From Anisus vortex (taxonomy: Eukaryota > Mollusca > Gastropoda > Planorbidae), in contig OX421497.1 in NCBI GenBank assembly GCA_949126835.1, positions 31,049,742 through 31,113,741 of the forward strand: 64,000 nucleotides of DNA, written 5' to 3'. Positions within the stretch are counted from its first letter, which is position 1; each line of letters begins with the position of its first letter. Both the position numbers and the translations under genes were made by a program. A model generated the notes under the pieces. It saw only the letters and a program-made list of their open reading frames with translations. It was not told the origin of the DNA and searched no databases. This document shows, one piece after another, positions 28,801 to 43,859 of this stretch.

Positions 28801-31800
28801 TTGTACCAGCCCTATTCCAGGCGGACCCAAAAAGATCCCTTAGTTATGTTATAACTTTGTTTTAAAACCTGGGTTGTCTCTAGAATAGAATAGCTTTGAT
28901 CCAAAACTGTCACAATTGCATTTTAAAGTGAAGTATTACAATTCACACCTGTATTTATGGCTACATCATTTGTGAAGTAGTAGACATTATGCTTGAGTGA
29001 TAAGTTTCAATGTATTTGTTTTTTTGCCAGTCAACTTTTAGCTCCTATGTATGTAGATATGTGTTTGTGTGGTTTGTCATTCCACTAAATGTCAGCATTG
29101 GCGCTATTAAAGATAACTAGCGGTGGTTGGAACTATCTTCATGCTGTGATGCAAACTGTGTCATTAATGTGTCTATTTCTAGTTGCACTAAGAAAAAGAT
29201 TACAAGCAAAAGTCTAAAAATTTTCCTCGCCCCATCCCGCAATGGGGCCATACTTTAAAAAAAATAAGTTACTATCACCGATCCCAAACAAGTGAGTTGA
29301 GCGTTTCTTGGGTCAATGGTGTGTGAAGTGTCTCCTCCTATAACATTCTACTGATGCCCACATTTTCAGGTTCAGTTTGCTGGTGATGATGATGGGGATC
29401 AAGATGGAGTGAATGGACCCGAGGTTATTAAAAAGCTTCATTTTTATTTTTTTTTTCAACCCCCTCTTCCATTAAACAAGGGGTTCTCCAACCTGTATGT
29501 GTATTGTTTAGAAACATTTTGTTTGGAATGTTGGCACAGACACATTGGGTTTAGAGCCCCTTTTGAGTGTGATATCAAAATATTGCTTGTTTGGAAACCA
29601 CGAGAGTTGTGGGGGCCAATTGGGCTGATTAGCATTAATGATTGAATGAATAGATGGAATGCCCTTGTAGTTGCCTTCAGCTTCTGTTTTATGTTTTAGT
29701 TGATGAGTAAGTATAACTTTCCCCTCACCACAATGCTTAAGATCAATGTTGTTTGCATTCTTTCTTCACCTTGCAGTTTTCACACATTTTAAAAGCTCAG
29801 ATTTTTCTATTTTTTTTACTTTTATATTCTGTGGCATGATACTAAATATACCATTGTTGATTGTCTCTGAATTGTGCTAGATTTACACCATTACAATCTT
29901 CCGGCTGGCGGGGGTGTAGTTTTTTGTTTTTATTATGTGATGGTATTTGGGAAAGTGAAATTTTGTTTTTACTAACACATTTTTTTATTGTTAAATAAGC
30001 CTTTAAAAAGGTTTGACGCTAGTTGTATCTTATAATTGTAATATGTTCTGGGGAGCAGCTTGTCCAGTTTGTATCAAAGTGAATGTATAGAGAGACATTA
30101 AACTAAAGACTTCCATTATTGCTGTTGTCAAATGTTGGTTTTGTTGTTTCCTTCACTTAGTTGGCATCCCATCACATGACTCGCTTGCTCATTGATCATA
30201 TTGTCTGTGCATCTTGCATCTTACAACACTCATGTATTACAGAAAATACTTCATTTAAACATTTCTTTGACTTGTACATTTATTTTTTGTCAATTAAATT
30301 TGTTTGTTTGCATTGCTTGTTGTTGCACTTTTTGGTTTGCCCATTTGTCAACAGCTTTCACCAAGGAAAGCCTACTCTACGCCCAATCTTTCACCCATGA
30401 AGAAGGTTTGCTATGGCCACTGACATTCATAATTCATCTATTTTTTCCTTCACACACAGCAGGGATTAACATTGTTTCTATCTTGCCACAAAACCCATTG
30501 GGAAAAGGTTTTACGGAAATGAACTTGTCACTGTGTGAAGCTAGAGACAATAGTTAGCCTGCTGTGCAATGCAATATATGATTTCCATGGTTTCTGCTTC
30601 TAATGTACTCAGGTTTCAATTCTATAATCAACTTTCCATTCCTATATTGTAGACAGCTTCTTATAATGTGAATTGCTTTAGTTACATTTTAGAGCTGATG
30701 ATAAAAAAAAAAGTTTAGCTCATCAAACGCTATTCACATTGAAAGAAGTTTTGTCTTGTAGCTTGTAATTTATTTCTACATTATGTGAGTCTATTGACTT
30801 TTTCCTACATCGCTCTTTAGACTTAACATTGTAGTGATACTATCCTCTTTTTTGCGGTTAGCCATATTTATGATATCACTGTAGCTGCTGATAACTAGGT
30901 ATATCAATTTAATACTTATTCAAATGGTACAATGGTATAATGTAGGTCAAGATGTAATGTAGGTTACTACCTTTGCCAGCTCGATATAAAACAGAGACTA
31001 GAGTTATGCTAATTGAACAAAATAGAAGCTGTATCTTCTCATTCTATCAAACATTCTATCAAAAAAATTATTCTTAAAGAGGATAATATTTACTTGAGCT
31101 TACATCGCAAAATAATCAAAGAAATAACATAGACAATTAAAAATATGCAAGCTTATATATTTTATAATATAAATATATAAGCTAAATTCTATAAACTATT
31201 GCTTAATGTCTATACATATTACCCCTCTCGCCTCCCCCTTTACACACAGACATATACAAATGTTTTCCCAAAGTCTGGTTACATCCTTAAAATAAATGTA
31301 TTACCGTATATACTCGCGTATAAGTCGCACCCCTAGTTTACGATTTTTTTCCTTATACGTTGTCATTGACCCGCGCATAAGTCGCACCCCGACTTCCCGG
31401 GTTACACTGCCTTTTAATATATAAAAAATGCATACCTTTTAAACATTAAAAGTTACTAAATATTCACCCTAATTTGGAAACTTTCCTTACAAAATTGTTT
31501 TAATCGTGCATAAAGAAAACATAATCAAATAAAGTCATATCCTAATAATTCTACATAACTCCAATCAAATATAGGGTTATGTAGGAAACTTTATGACAGA
31601 GTAGTGATGTTTTTCGAACTTTTCAAAAACTGTGTCGGGTGTATAAGTCGCACCCCTACTTTTTGTTGAAATTTTCTGTAAAAAAAAGTGCGACTTATAC
31701 GCGAGTATATACGGTAGGCTAAATCACAAAATCCAACAACAAAATTACATAAAGACTCACCCAAACCATACAATCTTAGCAACAGTGTCAGCATGACTAA

Positions 31801-34800
31801 CTTATAAGGAATCTTTAATGTTGACTTTTGTTCCTTTCTGTGGGATTTAAGGTCATGGCATATACTGGTAATTGTAATGTTTATACAGCCTTTTCCTAAA
31901 CTTATACCAGATTCCCTAAAAAAAAAAGTGGACATTTTCCAAATCTGCCCTTTGCTGCTCTGATTTAGCCCTATCTTTGCTCACCACTTTGACTAAGCTC
32001 ACTGCTTATTGTGTGAGAATGTTTCTGTGATGGAGTACAACTAACCATGTATTGAAAAAAAACTCCAGAATTAGTAAATTTGCAATATTGTTATGAGAAA
32101 ATTATGGTGATTGAAAAAAAAAAAACCAGAATTACAGAATTCTTAAGATGTTGCTTAAAATTTGTCATTTTGTTTGCCAATATATATGTAATATGTTTTT
32201 CAAATGTAAGCAAATGTTAATTAGTGTGGTTGATGTTGTTATTCCCTCTTAAATTTAGTAAAAACTTTAAGTTCCACAAAATCTTCTGGTGGACATGATT
32301 TCAATATCATTTGAAACGTAGGATAAATTTTATTATTTACTTCTGAAAAGGAGGAGCCTCAGTAATTTATAAGATAATATCATGTTGTGTAATTATTTGT
32401 TTTTGCTATATGTCAATATAAATAAATTTCTAAATGGTGCATGGCATGTAGTTAGCTTAGCGTGGTGCCTAGCTAATGGTGCATAACTAATGTGCATGGT
32501 GCATATAATTTACATAGCTATCATGCTTTAGTCATTCTTCATTTAAACAAAATAATTTTTTATACCAGTTGTTGGTGCATTATATTATTATTAAAGCTCT
32601 ACTTCTCATCATTGTAATAATCAACTTCTAGAATCATCAAGTGTGATAAAGTCTTGTCTGTTTTATTGGTTTATTTATAAAATAATAAATCAAATTTAAT
32701 AAGCTAAAATTTAAATAGCAAATTTTAACACTAGCCATATTTGCCAAAGTAGTCACAAACATTTTTATCTTTACCTAGACATTGTAATAATACTATTAAT
32801 ATTACTAAAAATTAATATCATTATATATATATATAACTATATATTATCATTATTTAACAATACCAAATAATATATATATATTTATATTTAGATAATAAGC
32901 TGAGAAATATATAATATTTGTTAGTTTTTAAGCGTTACTATTTATAATAATAAATATATACCATAATCTAAAATTTGATAATAGATATAAAAAAATTTGA
33001 TTATTGATATTGAGATAGAAAATACATTTTGTATATGTTATATCATAAAATTTCTGCTACAAGATAACTTTCTACTGTTTGTATCCTAAGAATATTAAGA
33101 ATGAAACTGAAACTAACAAGCTTATGTTATTACTTTAATGTATAAACATACACATAACTTGAGAATGAAACTAACACAAATATGTTATTATAAAAATGTA
33201 TAAACAAAGAGATAACTTGTGTAATGTGTATTTGTTATAATTTATCAGAGGTCTTCAATTCGCGAGAAACCAGAGAAACCAGCACATAAAGACGGAGCTC
33301 CAAAGCATCATCCCAATGCAGCTAAGGACACCTCCCGTGGTGTGACGCCAGTGAGCGGGCCCACAACACCAGTGGCTCCAGCCGCGCGGGGTATTTCTCC
33401 CGGGCGCAAGGAGAAGTCTGCCTCCTCAACGCCCCGTATCACCCCGCCTCCTTCCTCAAACTCCACTCCCACCCACACCCCTTCAGTGCCTCGTGCCAGC
33501 AGTCCACCAGCGCAGGGGGCAGCTGATGATGGCGGGGCTCGCGGTGCTGCTGCCCCTGTGCAGGACATCTCAGCTGAAGAGTATAAAGCCAGGCTGGCAG
33601 AGAAAAGAAGACAAGCTCGAGAGAGGGCTGAAAAGGAGGCAGAAGAAGAAAGAAGGAGACAGGAGGAAGCATTGTATGAAATAACTTTGATTCATTATTA
33701 TAGAGATATAGATACTTCTAGAGATTCTAAAAATACTTATAAAAAAAAACACAATCATAATGAGTAAATGAAAGAACTGATTGTTGCTTGTATCCATGTC
33801 TGTTAACTGCTCCACCCCACCCCCTGTCTCCCCTAGAAGACACAGTATCATACCTCTGTATGGTTTAAGAACAACTCCCTTTTCTGTCCCATCCAACTGT
33901 TGGGTGGGGTTAAGGGGCAAATTTGTGTATAGCTGGGTGTGTCAGGCTTTTCCAGCAGCCAGTCTGTATCAGAATTGACTTAGACTTGTGTTTTCTCAAA
34001 ATGTTTCTTGTAATTTTGCTCTTGTTGCCCGTTACCAAGTTGTGGCCCAGTATTTGGGCAGTGCTGGCTTAGACATAGTGAATCTGATTATTGCTTCACT
34101 GCCCACATTTGTACACCATGTCATTTGGCCTGCATAAAATAATGGAGGCCATGTAAGACATTTTATGAATTACAGAAATATTGCTTTGATTAGTAAGAAA
34201 TGTAATCTTTAATGTTACAAGTGTTGTTTTTTTTTAATGATCTATGTATAATGATTGAGTTGTAGGCTATATTCAAACACTAAAACTACTGTTCCATCAG
34301 GTTGGCTGAGGAAGAAAGACTTCGTAAAGAAGAAGAAGAACAGAGGAGGCTGGAAGAAGAAGCTGCAGAAGCCAGAAAGGCTGAGGAAGAGAGGTTTAAT
34401 AAAGCTATTGAAGCAGAAGAGAAAAGGAGAAAAGAAGAGGCAGACAAATTAGAGGTGGAGAAAAAAGCTGTAAGTTTTTCTTGTTGTTTTTTTGTGTGTG
34501 GTTTCTTGAGTTTAATTTAGCATTATTGTTCTTTGAAAGAGTTATTTAGACATTTTGTGTTTCATTCTGATAGAAAACTATTTTCATAATTTGAATCAAG
34601 ATAAATTCTGTTGCAATAGGCCAGGAGTTTTAAACTCAAATTGATCTTTGAACAACATTAGTAGTTGTTAAAGTAACCTGAGGGTCAATACTGCAGGAGT
34701 ACTTTTTAAATATTTCCTTCAATAATTTTTTTTTCTCAATTTTAAACAGTTTTTAAATATGTTAGACTATTTCAGATCTGCCAACCCTTCCAATTTTCTC

Positions 34801-37800
34801 ATAGTTTACTTTTTTTTTACCCCTTATTTTGACCTTCCGACAAAACCCTTAAAAATCCCATTATTTAAAAACAAAATTTTCATTTTACCCATAGTAAATA
34901 ATGAAACAATAAGTGGAATGTTTAGATTATGTCACTTTTTTTTTTGTACTTTCATTATTAAAAGCGCATCTCTGGCTGGTTACTTTCATGGTCTGTACAA
35001 TACGCTAATATTTAGATAGATAAACCATCATATTACAATACTGATAAAATTGTTTATTTATTATATGGTCCGATATTGCAGCAAGGTAGAAAAAATGGAG
35101 TGAACCTTTAAAAGGGACAAGTTTTTATGTTTGGATCTAATGATTCTAATTGGACTTGGTATTTTAGAATACTTCCAACTTCTTTGTTTTGTTTTTTTAA
35201 AGCTTTTAAAAATTCTCTTATATTTTCAAAAGTCGGTAATGCTACTTCAGCTTGTCTTTCAAATTTGAGGCGTTTTTACTCACACATAGAAAGATTTACA
35301 ACTTGCTAAAAAAAAAAAAAATGAATCTGTAGGCCTACCGATCCTATGCAATGTCATTTAATGATCAATGACATATAAAATCCACACTAACAGTTAGCAA
35401 TTAGCCCTACGCTACTCTCGCTGCCTGTTATTTTATGTTATTCTATTATGTTATGTTAAATGTCTCATTCCGGCTATCGCCTTTGAAAGAATACAATTAT
35501 TTTCTTGAAGAACTGTACCTTTTTTTTAGCATTCAGTGTTGTGGTTTTTTGTTGTTTCTGCAGAAAGAAGAGGCAGACAAGAAAGCAAAAGAAGAGGCTG
35601 AGAAACTTGAAAAGGAAAAACAAGAGAAATCCAAGCGTGAAGAAGAGGAAAGACAAGCCAGGAAGAAGGTGAGAACAAAACTAGGGAAGGAGGAGATTTC
35701 TTTATTCATATAAATTTCAATAGGACTGTGTTTTGATTTCAACAATATAAACAACATATCAAAAGGACAAAAATTATTCAGTGAAAATCAACACAAAATG
35801 TAATAACTAGTACTGGTTTAACCCACAAAATGTGGTCGGCCGATTATCGGCACGTTCTGTGGTGTGGAGGCCGATCAAAATCACAATAATAAAGCAACTT
35901 CCAATCCAGTATTTTAGAAAAACTATAGCTACTTCCGTTTACTAATAAATAAACTTCAGTTTTTTCGCTCTTCTGCGCAATTTTTATAACTTTGAAGTTA
36001 TTTTTACGATGATGGTTGTCAAATTAATTTGCGCTAGCCATTTTAGTCAAATGGACGTACCATATGGCATACGTAATTAATCAATTTTGAATAATTACGT
36101 GATGATATAATTGATTCAGAAGATAATTTTTCAACTACATATAAAAATTTATATTAAAATTAGTTTAGGTCCATCTTCTAGTGAGTCGGAAAGGTGAAAT
36201 CCAATGCTTTAAGCGTAGGCGTGCCTAGGCCTAGAACTAATTAGGCGCCGCCCAAAAATCGATACCCGATAGTACCTATTATTATTGATTGTAGACGATT
36301 GTGGCAATTAATTAAACAAAAATGGATGTTATTCAGTCTTCCAATACTATTTTTCATAAAATTAAATCGTTTTAGACAAGCTTTTGTCATTTTTTGTGTT
36401 GATTTCTGCTTTGTTATGTCCGTGACGTCATACTTTGTTGTTTTGAAATAGTTAGAGATATCGGCACAAATTATTTTTTTCATGGCTATGAATAACAGAA
36501 ATTAAAGTAAATAGTACATTTTCTAAAAGATAAATAGAACAGCTTTTATATTCAATAACAATTTTAATAATGTGCCAATAAAAAAATGGAGTTAGACGTA
36601 CTTGAAAAAAAGATTTTTTTTCCTTTTTCATTCTTGACCACTCTAAGGTCAAGGCCATGGTCAAATAATTTTTTTTTTTTAACCCTTTGAGACCCTGTCC
36701 CGCTGAGAGTAAAAAACCGCTCTGCCTGGACCCGCCAGAGGAAATTATTGAAAAATGGGGATGTTTAGAAATGAGGACTTAAACAGCACACATCTGACAA
36801 ATAATGACAATCTAACAGCTCAAATATATGTAAAAGAGATGCTTACTTGTTTTCTACAGAAATATTGATCTGTCAACATGTTTTTATGTCTTATTCCAAA
36901 CAATATCACCAGAGGGACCAAGTACACACCTTCTTTTTCAGCTGATCTTCTAATAACACTAGCCCTATCATTCTCTTCTCACTCACTATTTATCTCATTG
37001 TTGTCTGATTACGATTCAAGTTATTCTTCTGGCTAGGCCTAATCCTAATCTTTATCATTATAATATGATTATTGTCCTCTAATTTAGTAAAATCTTATTT
37101 TTTTTAATGCAATTCTTGAAATTAAAATCGTTTTATACACGCACGCTTTTCTATTGATGTTTCTGGCTCAGAATTATCCATTTTTTTGCTTTGAAAACCA
37201 TATAAACTAAACACAATCTATTACTATAAAAGATCGCAAAATAAACTCAATGGGGGCAGCCATGTTTGTTTGGTTTATTTATAGATTTAAAAAGTAGGAT
37301 TGGAAAAGGGAACGGCTTAAATTACTGCCTTTATACAAGGCCTGTTTCTAGACCGCTTAAGCGGTCTCTCGGCCTGAATGACTGACGCGCGCTGGACCGC
37401 TTAAGCGGTCTTACGGTCTCATCGGGTTAAATCAGAATAGTTTGTTAGATTCCCCATCCATTTCACTTTCCAAAAATATATAGTTATTGGGGTCTGGCAA
37501 TAATATTTCCTTGTCATATATTGGTATTTCTGATTGCAACCAAAATGCTCAAAAATTCCCCCAAACTACAAAGAAACTTCTACACCACAGTTCATGGGTT
37601 AATACAGTGGAACTCTACAACTTTCAAAAAATGAAATTTTTACATCTAAATATTACATATACAGGTATGGGACTTTTTAGATTGAGGCAGAAGTGCAAAG
37701 ATTCAGCATAACAGTTTAAAATTTGTCAGATCTTCTGCTGTCCACAATATTTCCCCCAAATTTTCTACAAAACAACATTTGTGAAAGACAAACTTGTACC

Positions 37801-40800
37801 AATTTCAATAGATGAAAATATCAACCAATCAGACATTTAATTGTTTCAGTACTGATAGTGGCATCTAAATAATTGTGTCATTCTTATTACCATCAGTTTG
37901 ATGGGCATGGCCACTAGTAGATTAATAGTCCTGCATTTTGAAAATGAAAAATAAAATGTGAATATTTGATGATAGATAACCAATGCACAATTTAAAATGT
38001 ACCTTAGAACCATTCTACTTTCATTGGGATTTCTCTGTTTAAATAGGCTATAAACTAACGATAAGACCTGTGTAAGGCATGCTATTTAGGCCAAAAATGT
38101 AATCCAACTAAATTTAATGACTAAATGAGAAAAAAAGAACACGGGACTTATATTGATTTATGCTCATGAAAATATCAAAACAATTTGAAAAAGATTTTCA
38201 TAGCAAACGAGAACATTTTATAAAATTAATAGACGTTATTAGAAATTTAATACTGTTAAATCTTTAATTTCTCACCATTTAAATTTGTAATGTGAGCTTT
38301 TCTTAATATTGTTTATCCTCTGATATTATTTTAATTTCCCAGAAACTAGAGATGATCATGAAACGAGTGAAACCTGAAACTCAGGCAGAGAGTACATTGA
38401 AGACAGAAGGTCCTAAATCTGTGAGTAGCTCACCAAATCTCAGCCAAGTCAACTCCTCACAGAACTCACCAGATGAGCAGGATAAGGCTATAGGTGGGGT
38501 GCAACAAGACACACCTAGTGACGAGGAGAGCCTGCCGCCCGTGGGCTCTGCAGTCGAGGTGCCCAACGCAGCCATGACCACATCTTTCATACTGGACACG
38601 GATGACGAGTCCTTGTCTACCTCAACAGTAATGACCTCATCTTTCATTCGTAGCGCCTCTTCCAATGACATTCTGGAGACGGGTGATGCAGATGAAAGGC
38701 ATGACGCTAGGCTAATCAGCAGTGCTGCAACAACACCATCCAGGTATGAAGACAAAGGACTATCTTCAGAACCAACCCCAGAGACAAAGTCCAAGTTTAA
38801 ATCTCCACTCTTGCAACAGCTGGTTGAAAAGAAAGGCTCAGATTCCCCATCGGGCGGCCCCAAATTTAAATCCCCTCTGTTGCAGAACCTCCTGGGAAAA
38901 ACCAAAGCTGGGGCTCGCATGGGCATGTCTTCAAGCACGGGGGACCTGAACTTCAAAGATTCCTCTGCAGGCAACGGGGAGAGCCCCATGACCACATCCA
39001 CTCACATGAGCAGCCACTCGAGTTTCACCAAGGAACTTTCCCACCAGGACAGGCATGACGAGGACAAAGATGAGGATACATCTGATGCTGGACGACTCAA
39101 GTCTTTCCATTCGGCAAGCCTGACCAATGGCGTGGGCAGAAACACAGGTGAACCCCACTTCACCAAGTCTTCAGCTGATTCCTCACCAGCTGAGGCAGGT
39201 GTCAAGTTCGCCATGTCCAGCATGAGTGACTCTGCCCTGGGTGCCAGCATAGAGCCTCACATGGAGAAAGAGTTCTCTGGACCTGGCATGATGTCACAGT
39301 CTTTAATATGGAATGGTCAGGAGGATCATGCAGGCCACAGTATGGAAGACTCCAGGTAAGTTCATAGTTCATATCAAAACAAATGTACTTTTCTGTTCAC
39401 ATTGAATCTATTACTAAAGTTCAAATGTTGGTTTGTCTTACATATTTAGTTGAATTCCAATATTTGTCAGGGTGAATATACAAAATTATGAATATCAAAT
39501 GAATTTTTTCCCCTAAGAATTACCTCAAAATGTTTTGATCAATTCCTATTAAACCCTATTCTTAAAGCAAAAATATATTCACACAATAATGTATCTTGGA
39601 AATCATCACCTAAACATTCTATTTACAATTTAACCCCTACTTAGTCATACTTTAGCCTTATGACTGAGACCTAGTCATTTTGATGATGTAAATATTACTG
39701 TATTAATATTAATTTAAAAAAAAGTAAGTACCCTTCGGACCAAATTGATCATAGGGCCGGTGAAGCAGCGTTCACTAGTTTATGGGGCATGCTGGCCGAA
39801 CGTTCAACTGGCGATCCGAAGGTTCTGGGTTCGAATCCTGGTTAAGGCTAGGATTTTTTCCCAGGTCTGGAGGGTGCCCCTGAGTCTACCCAGCTCTGAT
39901 GGGTGCCTGACATTAGTTGGGGTAAAGTAAAGGCGGCTGGGCATTGTGCTGGCCTCACATCCTCTCGTATGCTGTGGCCACAGAAACTGGCTTTTATAAA
40001 TGCATAGATGCAATTTTAAAGTAAAAATGTAACTTTTGTATGAAAAAAACAAAACAATGATTGTTAAGAGAGTATTTGTTTTATAGATGTTAGGGTAGTG
40101 TTTGTATAGGGGCATTAGGCTGATGTGCCTAAAGTCCTGGGATCGAATCCTGGTAATGGCTAGGAGTCTACCCAGCTCTGATGAGTAACTTACTTTAGTT
40201 GGGGGTAAAGGAAAGGTGGCTTGGCATTGTACTGGCAACACAATTCCATAGTATTCTGTGGCCACAGAAACTGGTGAAAGCTGCTACACCGGCCTCATGG
40301 ATCAATTTGGTCGGACGGGAATACTTAACTTTTTATTGTTTGGACATAAAGTTATGTTAAGTATAGTTATATTATTGATGTACTGTTGGTTTACCATCAA
40401 TTCCAGACAATTCTTCAGCACTTGTTGTGTTAAACAACTTATCCGATATTATTAGACAATTCTTCAGCACTTGTTGTGTTAAACAACTTATCCAATGTTA
40501 TTAGTGGTGTTCTTTTTTTTTTTTTTTTTTTTTCTGAAATGATCCAAAGACATTGTCATCAAATAAATGAACAAATTCCAAGACTAACTGACAAACAGAC
40601 ACACTTGGCAGGTGGAATAAATATAAACTTTTATGCTGAACAACATAGAATATGTTCCAACTAAAAACAATGGCATGAATTTATACAATAAAAACTTATG
40701 AGCACATGTGAATGTTGGAGTTGAAAGCTAACACTAAATAGCTAACTATTATACAAACTCTGCTACTTTGTTCACTTTTTATTTGTGTGTTCTGAATCAG

Positions 40801-43800
40801 GTTCACATTCCATGTTGCTTAATTATTTATACAAAGTTCCATAGTGGAAGGCAAATTTTAAAAAGAACACTTCCCATAAAGAAGTAAACACTTAAAGAAA
40901 GTGTAGTGAGAGAGAAGGAAACAAAAAACAGGAAGAGAGAGAGAGAGAACTTGGCAGACATGTTCATTATTATACACTACTGTTTCTTTTAACCTATTTT
41001 AGAGAATTTCGTTCAAATTAGTTTATTGACAAAATTTAGCAATCTTGGAAGTGTAATATAATAATTGTTGCCGACAGCTTATAAATAGACTTTATGTTTA
41101 CATATACACATTCCATGCACCCCCCCCCCCCTCAACATTTTCACTATTGATAAAGTCAGCAGTTTCTGAGAGAGAAGTTATGAACATACATTAGAAGTAT
41201 ATAATACTAATACTATTGAAGCATACTAATGGAAACCGATGGGATTCCTTCTTATTATTTGATACACAACATCAGATCGTTTGATCCCATAGTGAAAAAT
41301 TTTTTGTTGCTGTTTTATTCCTTGCTAGTCAGCTAACCATTAAGCCTCCCTTTCTAAACTATTGATACATATAATGTTAACTTGGATACACCCTACATTA
41401 GCAAGAGAAGAGAAATCTGCCACCTCAAGCTATATTATACTTCTTAGCGTCTTGTTATGGAGGTTCTGTTGTAATGCTTGGCTGATTTCTTTTGCCTTTT
41501 AAGGCAGGGGTTCCCAATCGCACTTAATAATTATATTACAACCCTACATAAATGCCTATACATTTTAATTGGTTTACTATATTGATTGAAATAATAAAAT
41601 ATCTTTGCTCATGTAAACACTTGTTTGTAGGGATTAGTGAATAGTGGTGCTGTAGGGAAAAGCAGGAGTAAGCGTAAATGAAAAGTTTGTTCCGTGGGTA
41701 AGGAGAAAGCAAAAGGTTTGGGAACCACTAGTCTAAGGTGTGGTCTAACATTTTTTGTCATCAATACTTTATACTTTATAACAAGGCTTGATGTGTGCCA
41801 TTAAAAAAAACTCACTTTTTTTTTCTCTCTAACCTCTTCTTAGATTTCTGTCTTACGGGAAGGCCGGCCATTACTGTAACGATTACTTTCTTGGCACTTG
41901 GCCAATATTGAATGTCTGTATTGTTTGGTTTCTTTTGTCTGTTCCAACATCTCATTTCACTACCAACTACCAACATTAGGGCCTCACTATAGCCTGTTTA
42001 CTTATTGATTATTCAATAGTAACTTGTTTTTATCAATGGTTTTAGTTTGAATTCTCTGGCAGAGACCATTGACATATATTACTTTCAAGATATACTACGT
42101 ACAATTGAATCTTAAAATTTGATCGGAGAAAGTAGGGAGAGAGGGGGTGGGGTATTATCCATTATGCCCAGTAGGCACTATGTTCAGGGGCTACGGACTT
42201 TTATTTAAAGGCCTACGAAAGTCAGAAATAAAAGTACTGAACACAAAAATGGTGTGCTTCAACTAAAAAACCTGGCAGAAATAGTTAGTAGTTACAAATT
42301 GAATAGCGTTGATACTCGAACAATGTAACTTGAACTCTGTTATCTTAATATAACTTTTCGCGCTATTTGCATGCACAAAATCAAATTTCATTTCTTGCAT
42401 CGAGTCATTTTCCATTAAAAGTAGTGACAAGGAAGGAGGATAGTCATGATTATCACATCGTTAACAGAAGAAACATGTTTATCAATTTCCATTAGGAAAA
42501 CGAAACATCCACTTCAGAACTTATTTGAAAACTTAGATGGAAGATTCGGAAAGAAATATTTACTTTAGCGAAATCTCATCTCCAAGCTATTCTCTATTTG
42601 TGTCTTAATCATTTCAGTCGCAGACCAAACATTTGTACAAACTCAAGAAACACATCGGTAAATACCTACTAGATCTGATGGAAGCTTACAACTTAGTGTC
42701 TTGGCTTTAGAAGCTTTCATCAATTGACAGGGTACGGAAGAGTATCTATCACTCATGGATCAGTATTGTTCACAACTTTATAATAAAATCCCGTATCGAA
42801 CTTGCTGAGTTGTAATATAAAGATGTCTTACAACTTGATAAAATCAATTTGAAGTAAATCATTCCTATCTCAAAATGGCCTTACTTTTAATGAGTTATTT
42901 TGCTTTATGAACTAACATTGGTGGTTGACGTTCACTTCAAGTAATACCAGACTATAGGCCTACTTGTGAAATATTTTAAAAATGTGCATAAAAAGCTGGA
43001 GATCTGGTAGGGTGACTTGTTGCTCAAATAGCCAGATCAGAATTAGGGGGTTTCTCTTCATGTATTCTGTGAATTGTAACCATTGCTGTGATGAAGCTGA
43101 GAAAAATGCAAAGACCAAATGAATAGTTTTACACAGCAGATGATCAAACAAAACTTAGGCTGAGGGCAGAGTATGGAGCCCGTTTCGCTAAATTTCTCTA
43201 AGTCTAGTTTGTACGCTTGTAGCATCTGCCAAAATAAATGCCATTCTTGTTGCTGGGAATAACAGATGATTGTGATCTTTAAACCGCTCTATTCCATTTT
43301 CATTCTGGCTTGTTTCTCTTACTCCTTCTTGTTGATAAAATGCTCATCCATATAAGAGTGAAGTAGAGGGTCCTACGAGAATGGAAGATACTTTGGGCTT
43401 ACGAAGACCTATAAACTTTAAACGTCCATTTGGGGGGGGGGGGGGGGGAATACAAGTTAAAGTTTAAAGGGTTTTGATGTTTGGTATGTCCATTCCAAGA
43501 TTCATACACAATACGTGTGGTCAGGTAGTAGACTAAGCTCAGCCTAGTACACATGTAGAGGTCTGGCATTAGTGTTTAATGTGTTTGTTAATAAGATACT
43601 TTAGTCATGTGTAGAAGTCAGTACTAAATGATGATGGGTTTCAGCTGAAATAGTTTTTCCTATAGTTGATCTCATTTGTTTCTGTTGTTTGTTTACGTTC
43701 TATTGACTGAACTATAAGTTTCACTTAGTTTATTCACCATGTTTTTGTTTTTCTACTGACTGATATGTTTTTTACTTTTTATCATTTTGAAGGCCTCTTT

Positions 43801-43814
43801 CAGTAAGGTATACA

Positions 43815-43859
<45 letters not shown>

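Larger units (their letters stand above)
27478..30354. other. MAP7 introns around exons 7 and 8
   Basis: AT-rich, with a long poly(T) tract before exon 7 (28253-28273). Near 29480, aggggttctccaacc resembles a hAT end but no partner was found. Confidence 0.5.

Noticed and set aside
29480..29610. hAT-like end (aggggttctccaacc)
   Set aside because: No matching inverted end or target duplication found nearby.
38381..39001. 206-codon - strand ORF
   Set aside because: Antisense of MAP7 exon 13; composition follows the coding strand.
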